DNA of 49,998 bases from Myxococcales bacterium (GTDB lineage Bacteria; Myxococcota_A; Polyangia; Polyangiales; Houyiibacteriaceae). Numbering within the stretch: the stretch's first letter is position 1; each line of letters starts with the position of its first letter. The position numbers were made by a program, and so were the translations under genes. The stretch covers positions 1 to 49,998 of the forward strand of contig JAOTXX010000026.1 in assembly GCA_029862185.1 (NCBI GenBank), written 5' to 3'. Positions 38,014-46,496 of this stretch are shown here, in pieces. The notes under the pieces are model-generated. The model did no database searches. It had not been told where the DNA came from and was given only the letters and a program-made list of their open reading frames with translations.

Positions 38014-38607
38014 ATGGACCTTGGCCCGAGGCGGATGACGACTGAAGCTCGACGGGAGCAGCTGCTGGCGTTTGGCCGGCAGCACTTCGCCGAGCACGGC
38101 TATGAAGCCATGCCTATGGACGCGATCGCCGAACGCGCGGGTGTCTCCAAGGGGCTCCTCTATCGTTACTTCGGCAACCAACGCGGATTCTACATGGAGA
38201 CCGTCCGCACCGTGACGAATGAAGTGATCGAGATCACCGAGCCACCCGCCGATCAACCATACGACCAAGCGTTCCGGGTGATGGTGACGCGCTTTGTCGG
38301 CTACGTGCAGGAACATGGCGCGATCTACACCGCGCTCGTTCGGGGAGGCCTCGGTTCGGATACCGAAGTGAATGAGCTCCTCGATCGCGTGCGAACGACC
38401 ACGATGAGCCGGATCCTCGAACGTCTGGGAATCCATCAGCCCTCCGCCCTGTCACAGATCGCGATTTATGGATGGGTGAGCCTGATCGAAAACGGCTGCG
38501 CCGAGTGGACTGTTACGGGCGGCGCTTCTCATAGTCAGCTGATCGATTTCTTCATCTCTACTCTTGAGCCTGTGCTCAAGGTGTTGCAGAGCGAGCAGTG
38601 CTCATGA
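38014..38607 (+). CDS. TetR-family regulator of the adjacent desaturase
   Basis: 197 residues from ATG 38014; ATG 38035 (MTTEAR), preceded by GAGGCGG, is an alternative. The DNA-binding part is typical: FAEHGYEAMPMDAIAERAGV then SKGLLYRYFGNQRGFY. The C-terminal helices form the ligand and dimer region (VMVTRFVGYVQEHGAIYTAL). The gene is preceded by its own probable operator (37975-37993) and followed after 12 bases by a fatty-acid desaturase gene, which suggests control by an acyl-CoA or fatty-acid signal, as in DesT/FabR-type TetR regulators. That functional parallel is inference from gene order. Confidence 0.93.
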   Translation: MDLGPRRMTTEARREQLLAFGRQHFAEHGYEAMPMDAIAERAGVSKGLLYRYFGNQRGFYMETVRTVTNEVIEITEPPADQPYDQAFRVMVTRFVGYVQEHGAIYTALVRGGLGSDTEVNELLDRVRTTTMSRILERLGIHQPSALSQIAIYGWVSLIENGCAEWTVTGGASHSQLIDFFISTLEPVLKVLQSEQCS

Positions 38608-38619
38608 AAGGTCGCGATC

Positions 38620-39492
38620 ATGCCCCGACTCGATAACCCCAATCAGATGGCATCGTCCAGAATCAAAGTTGCACGAGAGTGGATTGGTGCTCCGGCCGGA
38701 ACGCTGAAGAACCCGACGTTCTGGCTTTTCGTGCTTGCAATGGCCGCATTGGCATCTGCCATCGCCGGATATCTCCTTGGCCGGCTTCCCGTGGCCGCAA
38801 CGATCGCGATCAACGCTACCTCAATCTATCTCCTCTTCACGGTGATGCACGACAGCATGCATCGCACCGCCCACGAATCACGTTTCATCAATGACCTGCT
38901 CGGTCGACTGTCCGCCCTTTCACTCGCCGCCACGATGCCCATTTTTCGGGCAGTTCATTACGAACATCATTCACATACCAATGATCCCGAACGCGATCCC
39001 GACCTGATCGTCAACCGGCGTCCGAGATGGGCGCTGCCTTTTTGGTGTGTGGCGATCGTGGTTGAATATCGGCGACATTATTTTGGCCGACGGATGTGGC
39101 GAGATCGCTCCGATCTCATCGAAGCGATCGCGATGGAATGCTTGTTGCTCGGCGTGATCGGGGTGGCCGTCGCGACCGGAACCTTTGCGATGCTTGCCAT
39201 CGTCTGGATGGTACCAGCGCTGATCGCGATAGTGGTCTTGGGGCTGTGTTTCGATTTCTTGCCGCACTACCCCTACAACTCGCGGGAGCGTTATCTCGAT
39301 ACGAGAATCTACCCAGGGCGTATTCTCAACGCAGTGCTCCTCGGCCAGAACTACCATCTGATCCATCATCTTTGGACAACGATTCCCTGGTACCGTTACC
39401 AGCGCGTATTTGGCGAGATCGAAGATGAGTTGATCGAACGTGGGGCCCGAATCGAGTGGCGCAACGACCAGACGGAGCAAGTGATTGCCTAA
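38620..39492 (+). CDS. membrane fatty acid desaturase/hydroxylase family
   Basis: 290 residues. The three His boxes of the membrane di-iron family are intact: HDSMHRTAH (77-85), HYEHHSHTND (113-122) and GQNYHLIHHLW (about 246-256), and FDFLPHYPY lies between. Membrane segments are at about 33-50 (FWLFVLAMAALASAIAGYLL), 60-77 and 165-215. The spacing and the short length are nearer to the beta-carotene hydroxylase/ketolase-like desaturases than to acyl-ACP desaturases. It introduces a double bond or hydroxyl using O2 and an electron donor at the inner membrane. The Fe-S protein encoded next door (divergent) could be that donor, a guess. Controlled by the TetR gene 12 bases upstream. Confidence 0.92.
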   Translation: MPRLDNPNQMASSRIKVAREWIGAPAGTLKNPTFWLFVLAMAALASAIAGYLLGRLPVAATIAINATSIYLLFTVMHDSMHRTAHESRFINDLLGRLSALSLAATMPIFRAVHYEHHSHTNDPERDPDLIVNRRPRWALPFWCVAIVVEYRRHYFGRRMWRDRSDLIEAIAMECLLLGVIGVAVATGTFAMLAIVWMVPALIAIVVLGLCFDFLPHYPYNSRERYLDTRIYPGRILNAVLLGQNYHLIHHLWTTIPWYRYQRVFGEIEDELIERGARIEWRNDQTEQVIA

Positions 39493-39544
39493 TGCGTATC
39501 TGAGCGGCGCGGGGAAGGGCGGATCTGGGAGACGCTAGGCGCGC

Positions 39545-40378
39545 TCACCAGTTGACCGCGACCGGACCCACTGGGGCCTGACCACTGCTCTTGGATCGCT
39601 GCGAAAGAAGGACGCCCGCGGTGACGCCCCCTGCGACCAAAACGGCGCTGGCGGCGACGATCCAAGGCCACTTTTTCTTTTTGGCCTTGCGGCCGTCGTC
39701 TCTTGGCGTGTGCCGGGGCATTTCGAAGCGGCGTGCCGAACCGGAAGGCATCAGGACGTGCGCTCCCTCGATGGTTGCGGTGAACAGTACACCTCCCTGG
39801 CGGGTGCGCGCGGTCGCGGCGCATCCGTTGTGCACGCCGGGATCCGGAAGCTTCAAGCTCGCGCTCGTCCCCTGTGATGTCCGCGAGATCGTCCGAGCGT
39901 TGCTCTCGATGTTGCATTGAAGGGTGGTGTGATCCACCAGCCCATCGGGGACGCGCAGCACCTGCGCCACCATCCATGACTCCCCTCCGAGGGTCTTTGC
40001 TTCGATCCGAAGCTCCACGCTGTGCTCGCTGCTCTGCGCGTCACGCACTTCTTCGAACACGGCACGCACCGAAGGAGGCGCCAGCCGGCTCAACTGGTAG
40101 CTTCCCCGCACGGCGAGGAGGCGGCGGAGGTCTGCCCGCATCGATGTCTCGTCGCCGAGAGCGTGGTGCACGAGCGCCCGCATTTCGAACAGCTGCAGCA
40201 GCTCTTCGATCGTCAGGTCTGCGTTTCGCGCGGCAGCGTCGAAGCCATTGAGGGCCCGCTCGAGATCCGCTTCCTGGTAGGCGTCGACGGCTCGATCCAA
40301 CATCGGATGCGCATGCACCGCGCTTGGCAGCAGCCAGTGCAGAGCAAAAACCACAACAATTCCAGTCCGAAACCCCAC
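39545..40378 (-). CDS. secreted protein with helical repeat and C-terminal membrane helix, kinase neighbour
   Basis: 277 residues from GTG 40378, chosen because the start lies just downstream of a good promoter (40395-40423) and gives a standard signal peptide (VGFRTGIVVVFALHWLLPSA|HP-region). ATG 40438 is in frame but would lie upstream of that promoter. The mature part begins with a TPR-like helical section (LDRAVDAYQEADLERALNGF, LLQLFEMRALVHHALGDETS), then a beta domain, and ends with KKKKWPWIVAASAVLVAGGV plus a membrane helix and a short tail (VGPVAVNW). Same architecture as the protein at 11830-12714, also beside a Ser/Thr kinase. Head-to-head with kinase 2. Probable envelope partner of the kinase. 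Confidence 0.7.
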   Translation of the reverse strand: MGFRTGIVVVFALHWLLPSAVHAHPMLDRAVDAYQEADLERALNGFDAAARNADLTIEELLQLFEMRALVHHALGDETSMRADLRRLLAVRGSYQLSRLAPPSVRAVFEEVRDAQSSEHSVELRIEAKTLGGESWMVAQVLRVPDGLVDHTTLQCNIESNARTISRTSQGTSASLKLPDPGVHNGCAATARTRQGGVLFTATIEGAHVLMPSGSARRFEMPRHTPRDDGRKAKKKKWPWIVAASAVLVAGGVTAGVLLSQRSKSSGQAPVGPVAVNW

Positions 40379-40394
40379 TTTTCGCCCGATTGCC

Positions 40395-40423
40395 ACAGTA
40401 GCGCAACCTACAATAATAGTCAA
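40395..40423 (-). promoter_or_regulatory. sigma-70-like promoter for the secreted kinase-neighbour gene
   Basis: On the minus strand TTGACT (40423-40418, 5/6) and TACTGT (40400-40395, 4/6) are exactly 17 bases apart in an AT-rich patch. The transcript would start about 40388 and reach GTG 40378 after a very short leader. Confidence 0.5.
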
Positions 40424-40484
40424 AGATTCCGCTGGCATTGATATGGCCGCGCCGGCTAGGCTGGTGTTGAGGAATACAAACCAG

Positions 40485-42146
40485 ATGTCTAGCCGTTCTG
40501 AAGACGCAGCGGCGCTTGGTGCGCCCGTGGTGGAGGTGCTTCCACCTGCGGAAGACTCGGCTTCGCCCGAGCCGACCGGCCCGGAGCGCATCGGGCGCTA
40601 TAAGCTTTGCTTCGAGCTCGCAGCGGGCGGGATGGCCACCGTCTACCTGGCTAGGGTCGACGGCGCTCCCGGCTTCGAGAAGCTAGTCGCTCTGAAACGG
40701 ATTCACCGGCACCTCGCCAAGGAGAAGAGGTACGTCGACATGTTCCTCGACGAGGCGAGGATCGCCTCGCGAATCACCCACCCCAACGTCTGTAGCGTGT
40801 TCGACTTCGGCCAAGCCGATGGCGAGTACTACATCGCAATGGAGTACCTTGTGGGCGAACCCCTCTCGCGGCTGTGTGGGAAAGTCGCACGGAATGCAGA
40901 ACAGCGGCGCCACCCGCTTCTTCCAATTCGCATGGCGCGCGTCATCGCGGATGCCTGCGAAGGGCTGCACGCGGCGCACGAGCTCAAAGATGCAAACGGC
41001 GAGCTGCTTCATGTCGTGCACCGCGACATCTCGCCATCGAACCTATTCGTTACCTTTGACGGTTCAGTGCAGGTTGTCGATTTCGGTATCGCCAGCGCTC
41101 GGCAGCGCATCCACCACACGGCCACGGGCCAGATGAAGGGAACCTTCGCCTACATGGCGCCCGAGCAGCTTGCGGCGAGGCCGATCGATCGCAGGGTCGA
41201 TATTTGGTCGCTCGGCGTTTCCCTATGGGAGATGCTGGCGCTCAAACGCTTGTTTCGCCGAGACACGACCGCCAACGCGGTTCATGCGATCTTGTACGAT
41301 GATCTCGTGCCACCATCGGCGCATCGACCTCAGGTGCCTGAAGAGCTCGATGCAATCGTGATGAAAGCGCTGGAGCGTGACCCCAAGAATCGTTGGCAGA
41401 CTACGCGCGAGATGGGTCGTGCGCTCCGAGAGTTTCTTGGAGCTCAGCCAGACATCGTCGGTCCTGCGGAGCTGTCCGATTGGATGAACGGGGTCTTTCC
41501 GGAGGGAGAGGCGAGAAAAAACCAGCTCATGGAGATCGCGCGAATGGAGTACGCGCCGGTTCCAACGATCCCGCGCGCAGGGACCAACGACGTCACGCTC
41601 ACGGCGACCGATCTTCCGACTGAAGAGGGCCCGGGACGTCACGCGCAGCTGCGACCTTCCAAGCGTGCGCTGGTCTGGGCCGCCGTAGCCGGAGCCCTCG
41701 CAGTGATCGTTGCGGCGGTCATAGGGCTCTCCGGGGAACAACCCGAGGAGGAGCCTCAAACGATGGCCGCGCGTGGAGCGCCCGTGGCCCCCGCGATCGA
41801 AGAGCCTGAATCCGAAGTCGAAGACCCCTCCCACGAGGGCGAGGCCGTCGAAACCGCGAAGACAGCAGAGGCTGCTGAACCGGCGGCCAAGGTACGGAAG
41901 CCTCAGCGAGCCCGTTCGAGGCCTGCTGCGAAGGCTGGCCCCGGAACGATCGACCTCGTTACCAGCGGCGGTTGGGCCGAAGTCTACAAAGGCAAGAAGC
42001 TCCTCGGAGGCACGCCCCGCCGCCTCACCTTGCCCGCAGGACGCCACAGGCTCGTCCTCAAACCCTTCGGTGAGGGCAAGCCCAAGGTCGTGTTCGTGAC
42101 GGTCGAGGCCAACAAAAGAAAGAAGGTGTCGGTCCCCCTCGAGTGA
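40485..42146 (+). CDS. Hanks-type Ser/Thr protein kinase 2 with membrane helix and PEGA-like tail
   Basis: 553 residues from ATG 40485 (GAGGA upstream); ATG 40443 is in frame but unsupported. Kinase domain about 37-320: glycine loop AAGGMATVY (46-54; the first loop Gly is replaced by Ala), Lys71 in LVALKRI, HRDISPSN with Asp181, DFG 199-201, APE 225-227; catalytically complete apart from the loop change. A membrane helix spans 395-415 (ALVWAAVAGALAVIVAAVIG), an acidic/Ala-rich linker follows, and a C-terminal PEGA-like domain (TSGGWAEVYKGKKLLGGTPR) ends in the periplasm. Same order of parts as kinase 1 at 12727-14472, but with no FHA activator downstream. Divergent from its secreted partner. 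Confidence 0.94.
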   Translation: MSSRSEDAAALGAPVVEVLPPAEDSASPEPTGPERIGRYKLCFELAAGGMATVYLARVDGAPGFEKLVALKRIHRHLAKEKRYVDMFLDEARIASRITHPNVCSVFDFGQADGEYYIAMEYLVGEPLSRLCGKVARNAEQRRHPLLPIRMARVIADACEGLHAAHELKDANGELLHVVHRDISPSNLFVTFDGSVQVVDFGIASARQRIHHTATGQMKGTFAYMAPEQLAARPIDRRVDIWSLGVSLWEMLALKRLFRRDTTANAVHAILYDDLVPPSAHRPQVPEELDAIVMKALERDPKNRWQTTREMGRALREFLGAQPDIVGPAELSDWMNGVFPEGEARKNQLMEIARMEYAPVPTIPRAGTNDVTLTATDLPTEEGPGRHAQLRPSKRALVWAAVAGALAVIVAAVIGLSGEQPEEEPQTMAARGAPVAPAIEEPESEVEDPSHEGEAVETAKTAEAAEPAAKVRKPQRARSRPAAKAGPGTIDLVTSGGWAEVYKGKKLLGGTPRRLTLPAGRHRLVLKPFGEGKPKVVFVTVEANKRKKVSVPLE

Positions 42147-42157
42147 CGCGTGAAGCG

Positions 42158-43330
42158 CTAGGGGCCAGCCGTGAAATTCTGCTCGACTTCGGCGGCGTCG
42201 AGGGCCCGGTCGTAGACCGCGACCAGGTGGAGCTCGCCCAGCCATGCTCGATTGTTGGTCCCTTCATTCGCAACGACGATCGGATAGGTCGCGTCCCACT
42301 GCGACAATCCACCCGTGCGCGTGAAGGTCTCATCTTCAACACCATTGACGTAGAGCACCTCGGCACCGCTCGCGTTGTGGGTGTGAACGACGTGGGTGAG
42401 GGCGGCCGTGACGGTTCCCGTCGTTGTAAAGATCGTCGGGCTGCCGTTGTCCCAATCCGTCTCTCCGTCGGCCCGGAATCGGGCGGCGTAGGTGTCTGCC
42501 TCTTGGCCGAGCATGAAGTTTCGAAGCTGGGTGTCGACCGACATGCTGATGATGCGCGCCGGGCCTCCTTGCGTCGCATTCGCGGGTGTGATCCATGCTT
42601 CAACACTGAGCTCCCCGCTCGCCTGCGCACGGGACACCACCTTGGTAGCCGCACCCGATGTGGAAAGAGCGGTGGCGGTATTGATCTCGAGGTGATCCGT
42701 CGACCAGGCGACGTTGCCGGGATCGGCGATGGTCAGATCGAGTTTGGGCAGCACATCGGACTGGTCGGTCACCGTGGACCCGCTGCCTTCGTCGAACGCG
42801 TAGAAGAGGATGAGCCCGTCATCGACCCGCCCTCCTTCGCCACCCGAGCCTCCGGTCCCCCCGGTGCCATCGAGACAGTCGCCCGTCTCGAGCGAGCAAA
42901 ACTCATCGACCGGACACGCTTCGCCCCTAACCGCACCCAGCGTCACCGCGAGCGTCTCTTGTGCGCCTGTAATGGCAACTGCATCGCAGCCCGCAGCGAC
43001 CACCGCGCACTCCGCGTCTTGCGCGACTCCGTAGAGACCGTAGTCGCCATTGTCGAACGCAACTCCAAACGCGCCACCACCGTCAACACGAAGGACGTCG
43101 GCAGTGCCCAACGCCGGAACTGGGCGCGTTCCAAGTGTCACATCCGTGCACGACTCCACGAGGTAGACCTCGACGCGCACCACTTGATCACGCGCGGATC
43201 GCGGCGTCCCCGGATCAAAAGAGACCTCGAAGCTCGGACCCACGGGCCCTGCCGAGCCCGCGCAGCCCGCGACCAGCGAGGCGACCCAAACGAGCTCGAA
43301 AAACTTAGGAATTCTCCGTGAAATACGCAT
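42158..43330 (-). CDS. LamG-like (concanavalin A-fold) lipoprotein
   Basis: 390 residues from ATG 43330. Lipobox LVAGC (Cys23). An N-terminal beta domain with several Cys (VRVEVYLVESCTDVTLGTRP, AECAVVAAGCDAV, EACPVDEFCSLETGDCLDG) joins through the linker GTGGTGGSGGEGG to a LamG/pentraxin-like domain: ILFYAFDEGSGSTVTDQS, ELSVEAWITPANATQGGPAR, VLYVNGVEDETFTRTGGLSQ, AWLGELHLVAVYDRALDAAE. These modules bind glycans or proteins on the cell surface. The Gly/Thr linker is frequent in Polyangia secreted proteins. It converges on kinase 2 with only 11 bases between stops; no functional link shown. Confidence 0.85.
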   Translation of the reverse strand: MRISRRIPKFFELVWVASLVAGCAGSAGPVGPSFEVSFDPGTPRSARDQVVRVEVYLVESCTDVTLGTRPVPALGTADVLRVDGGGAFGVAFDNGDYGLYGVAQDAECAVVAAGCDAVAITGAQETLAVTLGAVRGEACPVDEFCSLETGDCLDGTGGTGGSGGEGGRVDDGLILFYAFDEGSGSTVTDQSDVLPKLDLTIADPGNVAWSTDHLEINTATALSTSGAATKVVSRAQASGELSVEAWITPANATQGGPARIISMSVDTQLRNFMLGQEADTYAARFRADGETDWDNGSPTIFTTTGTVTAALTHVVHTHNASGAEVLYVNGVEDETFTRTGGLSQWDATYPIVVANEGTNNRAWLGELHLVAVYDRALDAAEVEQNFTAGP

Positions 43331-43346
43331 GCGACCGAACCTGCAC

Positions 43347-43376
43347 AGCATAATTGTAAATTGCTTGTATGAACAA
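43347..43376 (-). promoter_or_regulatory. promoter of the LamG lipoprotein gene
   Basis: TTGTTC (43376-43371) and TATGCT (43352-43347) on the minus strand are 18 bases apart inside the most AT-rich patch of the area. The predicted start near 43340 leaves about a 10-base leader to ATG 43330. Confidence 0.45.
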
Positions 43377-43549
43377 ATTTTCGTAGCTCGAAGGGGCGCC
43401 TTGCCCCCTCCAACACCTCGAAGTCATTGCGGTTCTGAACCCAACAGCGCAGCACCTTCCCGACGCGGGCGTTCGGCGCGGGGGTGGCAGTGACGAGCTC
43501 CTCGACCATGGCGCCCGCTCGCTCGATGCTCGGAGCTACTTTCATTTCT

Positions 43550-43567
43550 CGGAGGCGATACCCTCCG
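43550..43567 (+). other. stem-loop in the leader of the oxidoreductase gene
   Basis: CGGAGG-CGATAC-CCTCCG is a 6-bp perfect stem with a 6-base loop, 13 bases before ATG 43581 and just upstream of GGAG (43573-43576). It may affect translation initiation, or may be chance in GC-rich DNA. Confidence 0.3.
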
Positions 43568-43580
43568 GTGTGGAGACACG

Positions 43581-45134
43581 ATGAAGCCGGACTACCTGGT
43601 CGTTGGAAGTGGGCTGTCTGCGCTGGCCTTTGGTGCTCTCATGGCCCGAGCGGGCAAGCGGGTGACCGTGCTCGAGGCCCACTACGCGCCCGGCGGCTAC
43701 GGCCACACCTTCAGCTTCGGTCAGGATCCCAACGTGTATCGTTTCAACGCGCAGTTCCACTACGTGTGGAACTGCGGTCCGGACGAGACTGTCGGCCGCT
43801 TTCTGCGCAAGCTCGAGCTCGAGGACGAGGTCACTTTCGAGCGCCTCGACAGCAATGGCTTCGATCGGATGCGCATGCCTGGGTATGCGTTGGACATCCC
43901 GAACGACTGGGACATGTTGGGCTCCCGCCTCGCAGCTTTGTTTCCGCGGCACGCCGATCCCTGCAGCGCCTTCTTGGGAGAGGTTCGCCAGGTGGAGCGC
44001 GAGATCGACTCTCTTCCTCCCGCGCCCCGCGCGCTTCGAATGATCCCACGGATCCATCGCTTTCGTCGGATCGTCCGGTACCGCAACGCCACGCTCCAAG
44101 ACGCGTTCGACGCGTTCCGACTTCCGCTCGAGGCGCAGACTCTGCTCGCGTTGCAGTGGCCGGACTTCTTGTTGCCACCGGGCAAGCTCTCTTTTTTCGC
44201 CTGGGTGGCGCTCTTTACCGGCTACATGGGCGGCGCGTACTACCCGACCCGCCACTTCGAGCATGTGATCGAGACCCTGGTTGCGACCATTCGAAGGCAC
44301 GGCGGCGAGGTGCGCCTGAGGCAACGAGTCACCGGCTTCTTGCTCGATGGGGATCGGGTCAGCGGGGTGATAGCCGAGGAGGTCGACGACGACGGCGTTC
44401 CAACCGGACCGGTCGACGAGCTCCACGGGGCTGAGGTCGTCGCGAACATGGATCCGCGACGAGCGGCCGAGATGTTGGGCCCAGAGCGATTCTCGAACCG
44501 CGTCCGCAATCAGCTCCTCTACGAGTACTCGGCTTCGAACTTCATGGCCTACTGCGTGGTCGAGGGGCTCGACCTCAGAGACCATGGTTTCGGTCGGTCG
44601 AATCTGTTCCATACCGACGAGCCCAATCTGAACGTCGCCTTCGAAGCGATGCTCGAGCGCGGGGACTACTCCAAACCGAGCTTTGCGGTTACGGTGCCCA
44701 CGCTGCTCACCGAGGATCGGTCCGACTGTCCGCCCGGGAAACAGATCATCGAGTTTCTCACCGTGGCTAACTACGAGCGCTTCAAGAACCTCCACTTCTC
44801 GAATCGAAAGCAGTACAACCTCGCGAAGCGCACCATCTTCGACGCGATCCTTGACGTGGTGGAGCGCGACTACGTGCCGAATCTTCGTGAGCACATGGTG
44901 TTCAAGATGCTCGGGAGCCCCACGACCAACGAGCGATACGCAAACAGCCCTCGGGGCCACTCCTACGGATCGAGCATGACGCCCGCGAACATGGGCGCGT
45001 CGCGGCTGAGTTGGAAGAGCTCGGTACCCGGGCTCTACTTTTGCAATGCCAGCTCGGGCTACGCAGGATTCGCAGGGACGATCTGGACTGGATCAAACCT
45101 CTACGGGCAGCTCAGCGGAGACCGATTCGTGTAG
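43581..45134 (+). CDS. phytoene desaturase/retinol saturase-like FAD oxidoreductase
   Basis: 517 residues; GGAG lies about five bases before the ATG. The N-terminus is a classical Rossmann FAD fold: YLVVGSGLSALAFGALMARA with acidic end VTVLEAHYAPGGYGHTF. Family features follow: TGYMGGAYYPTRHFEHVIET, a second FAD region GAEVVANMDPRRAAEML, and the C-terminal signature of the CrtI/CrtO/RetSat group (SSVPGLYFCNASSGYAGFAG, then GSNLYGQL). It would reduce, oxidise or isomerise polyene or retinoid-like double bonds. No carotenoid genes (crtB, crtE) are adjacent, so the real substrate may be another isoprenoid or lipid. It converges with the next FAD gene, 3 bases between stops. Confidence 0.9.
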   Translation: MKPDYLVVGSGLSALAFGALMARAGKRVTVLEAHYAPGGYGHTFSFGQDPNVYRFNAQFHYVWNCGPDETVGRFLRKLELEDEVTFERLDSNGFDRMRMPGYALDIPNDWDMLGSRLAALFPRHADPCSAFLGEVRQVEREIDSLPPAPRALRMIPRIHRFRRIVRYRNATLQDAFDAFRLPLEAQTLLALQWPDFLLPPGKLSFFAWVALFTGYMGGAYYPTRHFEHVIETLVATIRRHGGEVRLRQRVTGFLLDGDRVSGVIAEEVDDDGVPTGPVDELHGAEVVANMDPRRAAEMLGPERFSNRVRNQLLYEYSASNFMAYCVVEGLDLRDHGFGRSNLFHTDEPNLNVAFEAMLERGDYSKPSFAVTVPTLLTEDRSDCPPGKQIIEFLTVANYERFKNLHFSNRKQYNLAKRTIFDAILDVVERDYVPNLREHMVFKMLGSPTTNERYANSPRGHSYGSSMTPANMGASRLSWKSSVPGLYFCNASSGYAGFAGTIWTGSNLYGQLSGDRFV

Positions 45135-45137
45135 CGC

Positions 45138-46373
45138 TCACGGAATCGAGGCGCCGCCCAAGAGCTGGGAGACGGCGACAGCCGAGGTGACCGCGCCCTC
45201 CTGGAGCCCGTCCCCGAGCCATGCACCGACGTGGAAAGTATGGTTCTCGCCGTTGGTGGCCGACACTTCGTGGTGCCAGCGCTGCGACTCCACCGTGTAG
45301 TCGGGTGTGTGGTGTTCCTGTCGGAGGACCACCTTCGCGGGGTCGATCCAGGAGTCGATTCCGAAGGCGAGTCCGAAGGCGCGCTCCTCGTTCTCGGGGA
45401 CACCGCACAGGGCGTTCAGGTAGCAGTTGTAACCCCCCTTGCCTGGCCCAGTCTCGATGACGTCGAACTCGGTCATCAGCTCTAGCCCCCGCCGGCCGTA
45501 CACGCTTCGATCGTGGTGTACGAGAGTGTGAATATGGTTCGCGCGCCATGCAGCAAAGCGGCGGCGCTCGGCCTCGGTAGGATCTTCGAGCAACGCCAAA
45601 GTCTGGTCCGGGGGCGCAGCGAATACGATCTTGTCGAAGTGGCGCGCCTCTCCCGAGGCCATGTGTACCGTCACCCCCCGCTCGTTTCGCGCCACCCGAG
45701 CCACGTTGGCATCGGTGTGCACCGTACCCGAGAGGCTCTCGACGATTCGACCCAGGTAGTCCCAAGACCCTCCTCGCAGGCTCACCCACGCCTCCGTGTG
45801 CTCGAAGGCGCGCAGCATCGGGATCGTGAGGCCCGCAGGCATCTGCCGTACTCGTCCGTAGGGGATCGAGTAGGCATAGGTGGCGAGCAGTGCGGCCCAG
45901 CGATCCGCGTCGGCATCCGTCAGCAGGTCCCCGAGCGTGAGTCTGTCGAGCGAGGCCTCGGGCAAGGCGGTTCTTCGGTTGAAGCGGACCTCTTGCATGC
46001 GAAGCTCGAGCAGGTCGATGAAATGCCTCAGCCGCTCCCGAAGCGAGCCCGGAGCCCGCTTTATCGAGCCGGGCGAGAGGTGGTGCACCCCATCATGGGT
46101 CCAAAAGGTCGTGTTGCCGGGGACCGGTCGCGTCACGCAGCCAAGGGAGTCGAACAAACGCATCAGCGTCGGAAAGTTGCGCCGTTCGAACTCGATGACG
46201 CCCGCGTCCAGGATCAACCCCGGCCCAAGATCGCAATCTACGTTGCGATTGAGGGTGCGCACATGGCCGCCCAGAATCGGCGCCTTCTCGAAAATGGTGA
46301 CGTGGTGCGCCCCATCCAGCAGATGAGCGGTCACGAGGCCGGCGCTACCGCCACCGACGATTGCAATCTTCAA
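45138..46373 (-). CDS. FAD-dependent amine oxidase/desaturase-like protein
   Basis: 411 residues. Starts with the dinucleotide motif IAIVGGGSAGLVTAHLLDGA then VTIFEKAPILGGHVRTL. DLGPGLILDAGVIEFERRNF and the later VHMASGEARHFDKIVFAAPP are typical of NAD(P)-binding Rossmann flavoproteins of the COG2907 type. The C-terminal half has HHEVSATNGENHTFHVGAWL. Proteins of this group are often found with cyclopropane fatty-acid synthase or DUF1365 genes in lipid modification; neither is present here. Cytosolic. Divergent from the GMC oxidoreductase gene (123-base gap without a clear promoter). The precise reaction is unknown. Confidence 0.88.
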   Translation of the reverse strand: MKIAIVGGGSAGLVTAHLLDGAHHVTIFEKAPILGGHVRTLNRNVDCDLGPGLILDAGVIEFERRNFPTLMRLFDSLGCVTRPVPGNTTFWTHDGVHHLSPGSIKRAPGSLRERLRHFIDLLELRMQEVRFNRRTALPEASLDRLTLGDLLTDADADRWAALLATYAYSIPYGRVRQMPAGLTIPMLRAFEHTEAWVSLRGGSWDYLGRIVESLSGTVHTDANVARVARNERGVTVHMASGEARHFDKIVFAAPPDQTLALLEDPTEAERRRFAAWRANHIHTLVHHDRSVYGRRGLELMTEFDVIETGPGKGGYNCYLNALCGVPENEERAFGLAFGIDSWIDPAKVVLRQEHHTPDYTVESQRWHHEVSATNGENHTFHVGAWLGDGLQEGAVTSAVAVSQLLGGASIP

Positions 46374-46496
46374 GCCGTCATCCTATGGCTTCACGTCCTC
46401 GTGTTCAATCCAAGAGCTGCAGGACGACGCTGGTGCCGAGTTCGTCGCCTCCTTTAGCTGAGAGGCCAACTCTAGCACTCTGCCTTTTGCGTGGTA

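Noticed and set aside
43400..43425. GGGGCG...GCCCC hairpin near the LamG promoter as a terminator
   Set aside because: Short stem, no T-run, and upstream of rather than downstream of a gene.
43542..44960. 472-codon minus-strand frame opposite the CrtI-like gene
   Set aside because: The plus strand has a clear FAD Rossmann motif and a ribosome site; the minus frame lacks any recognisable domain.
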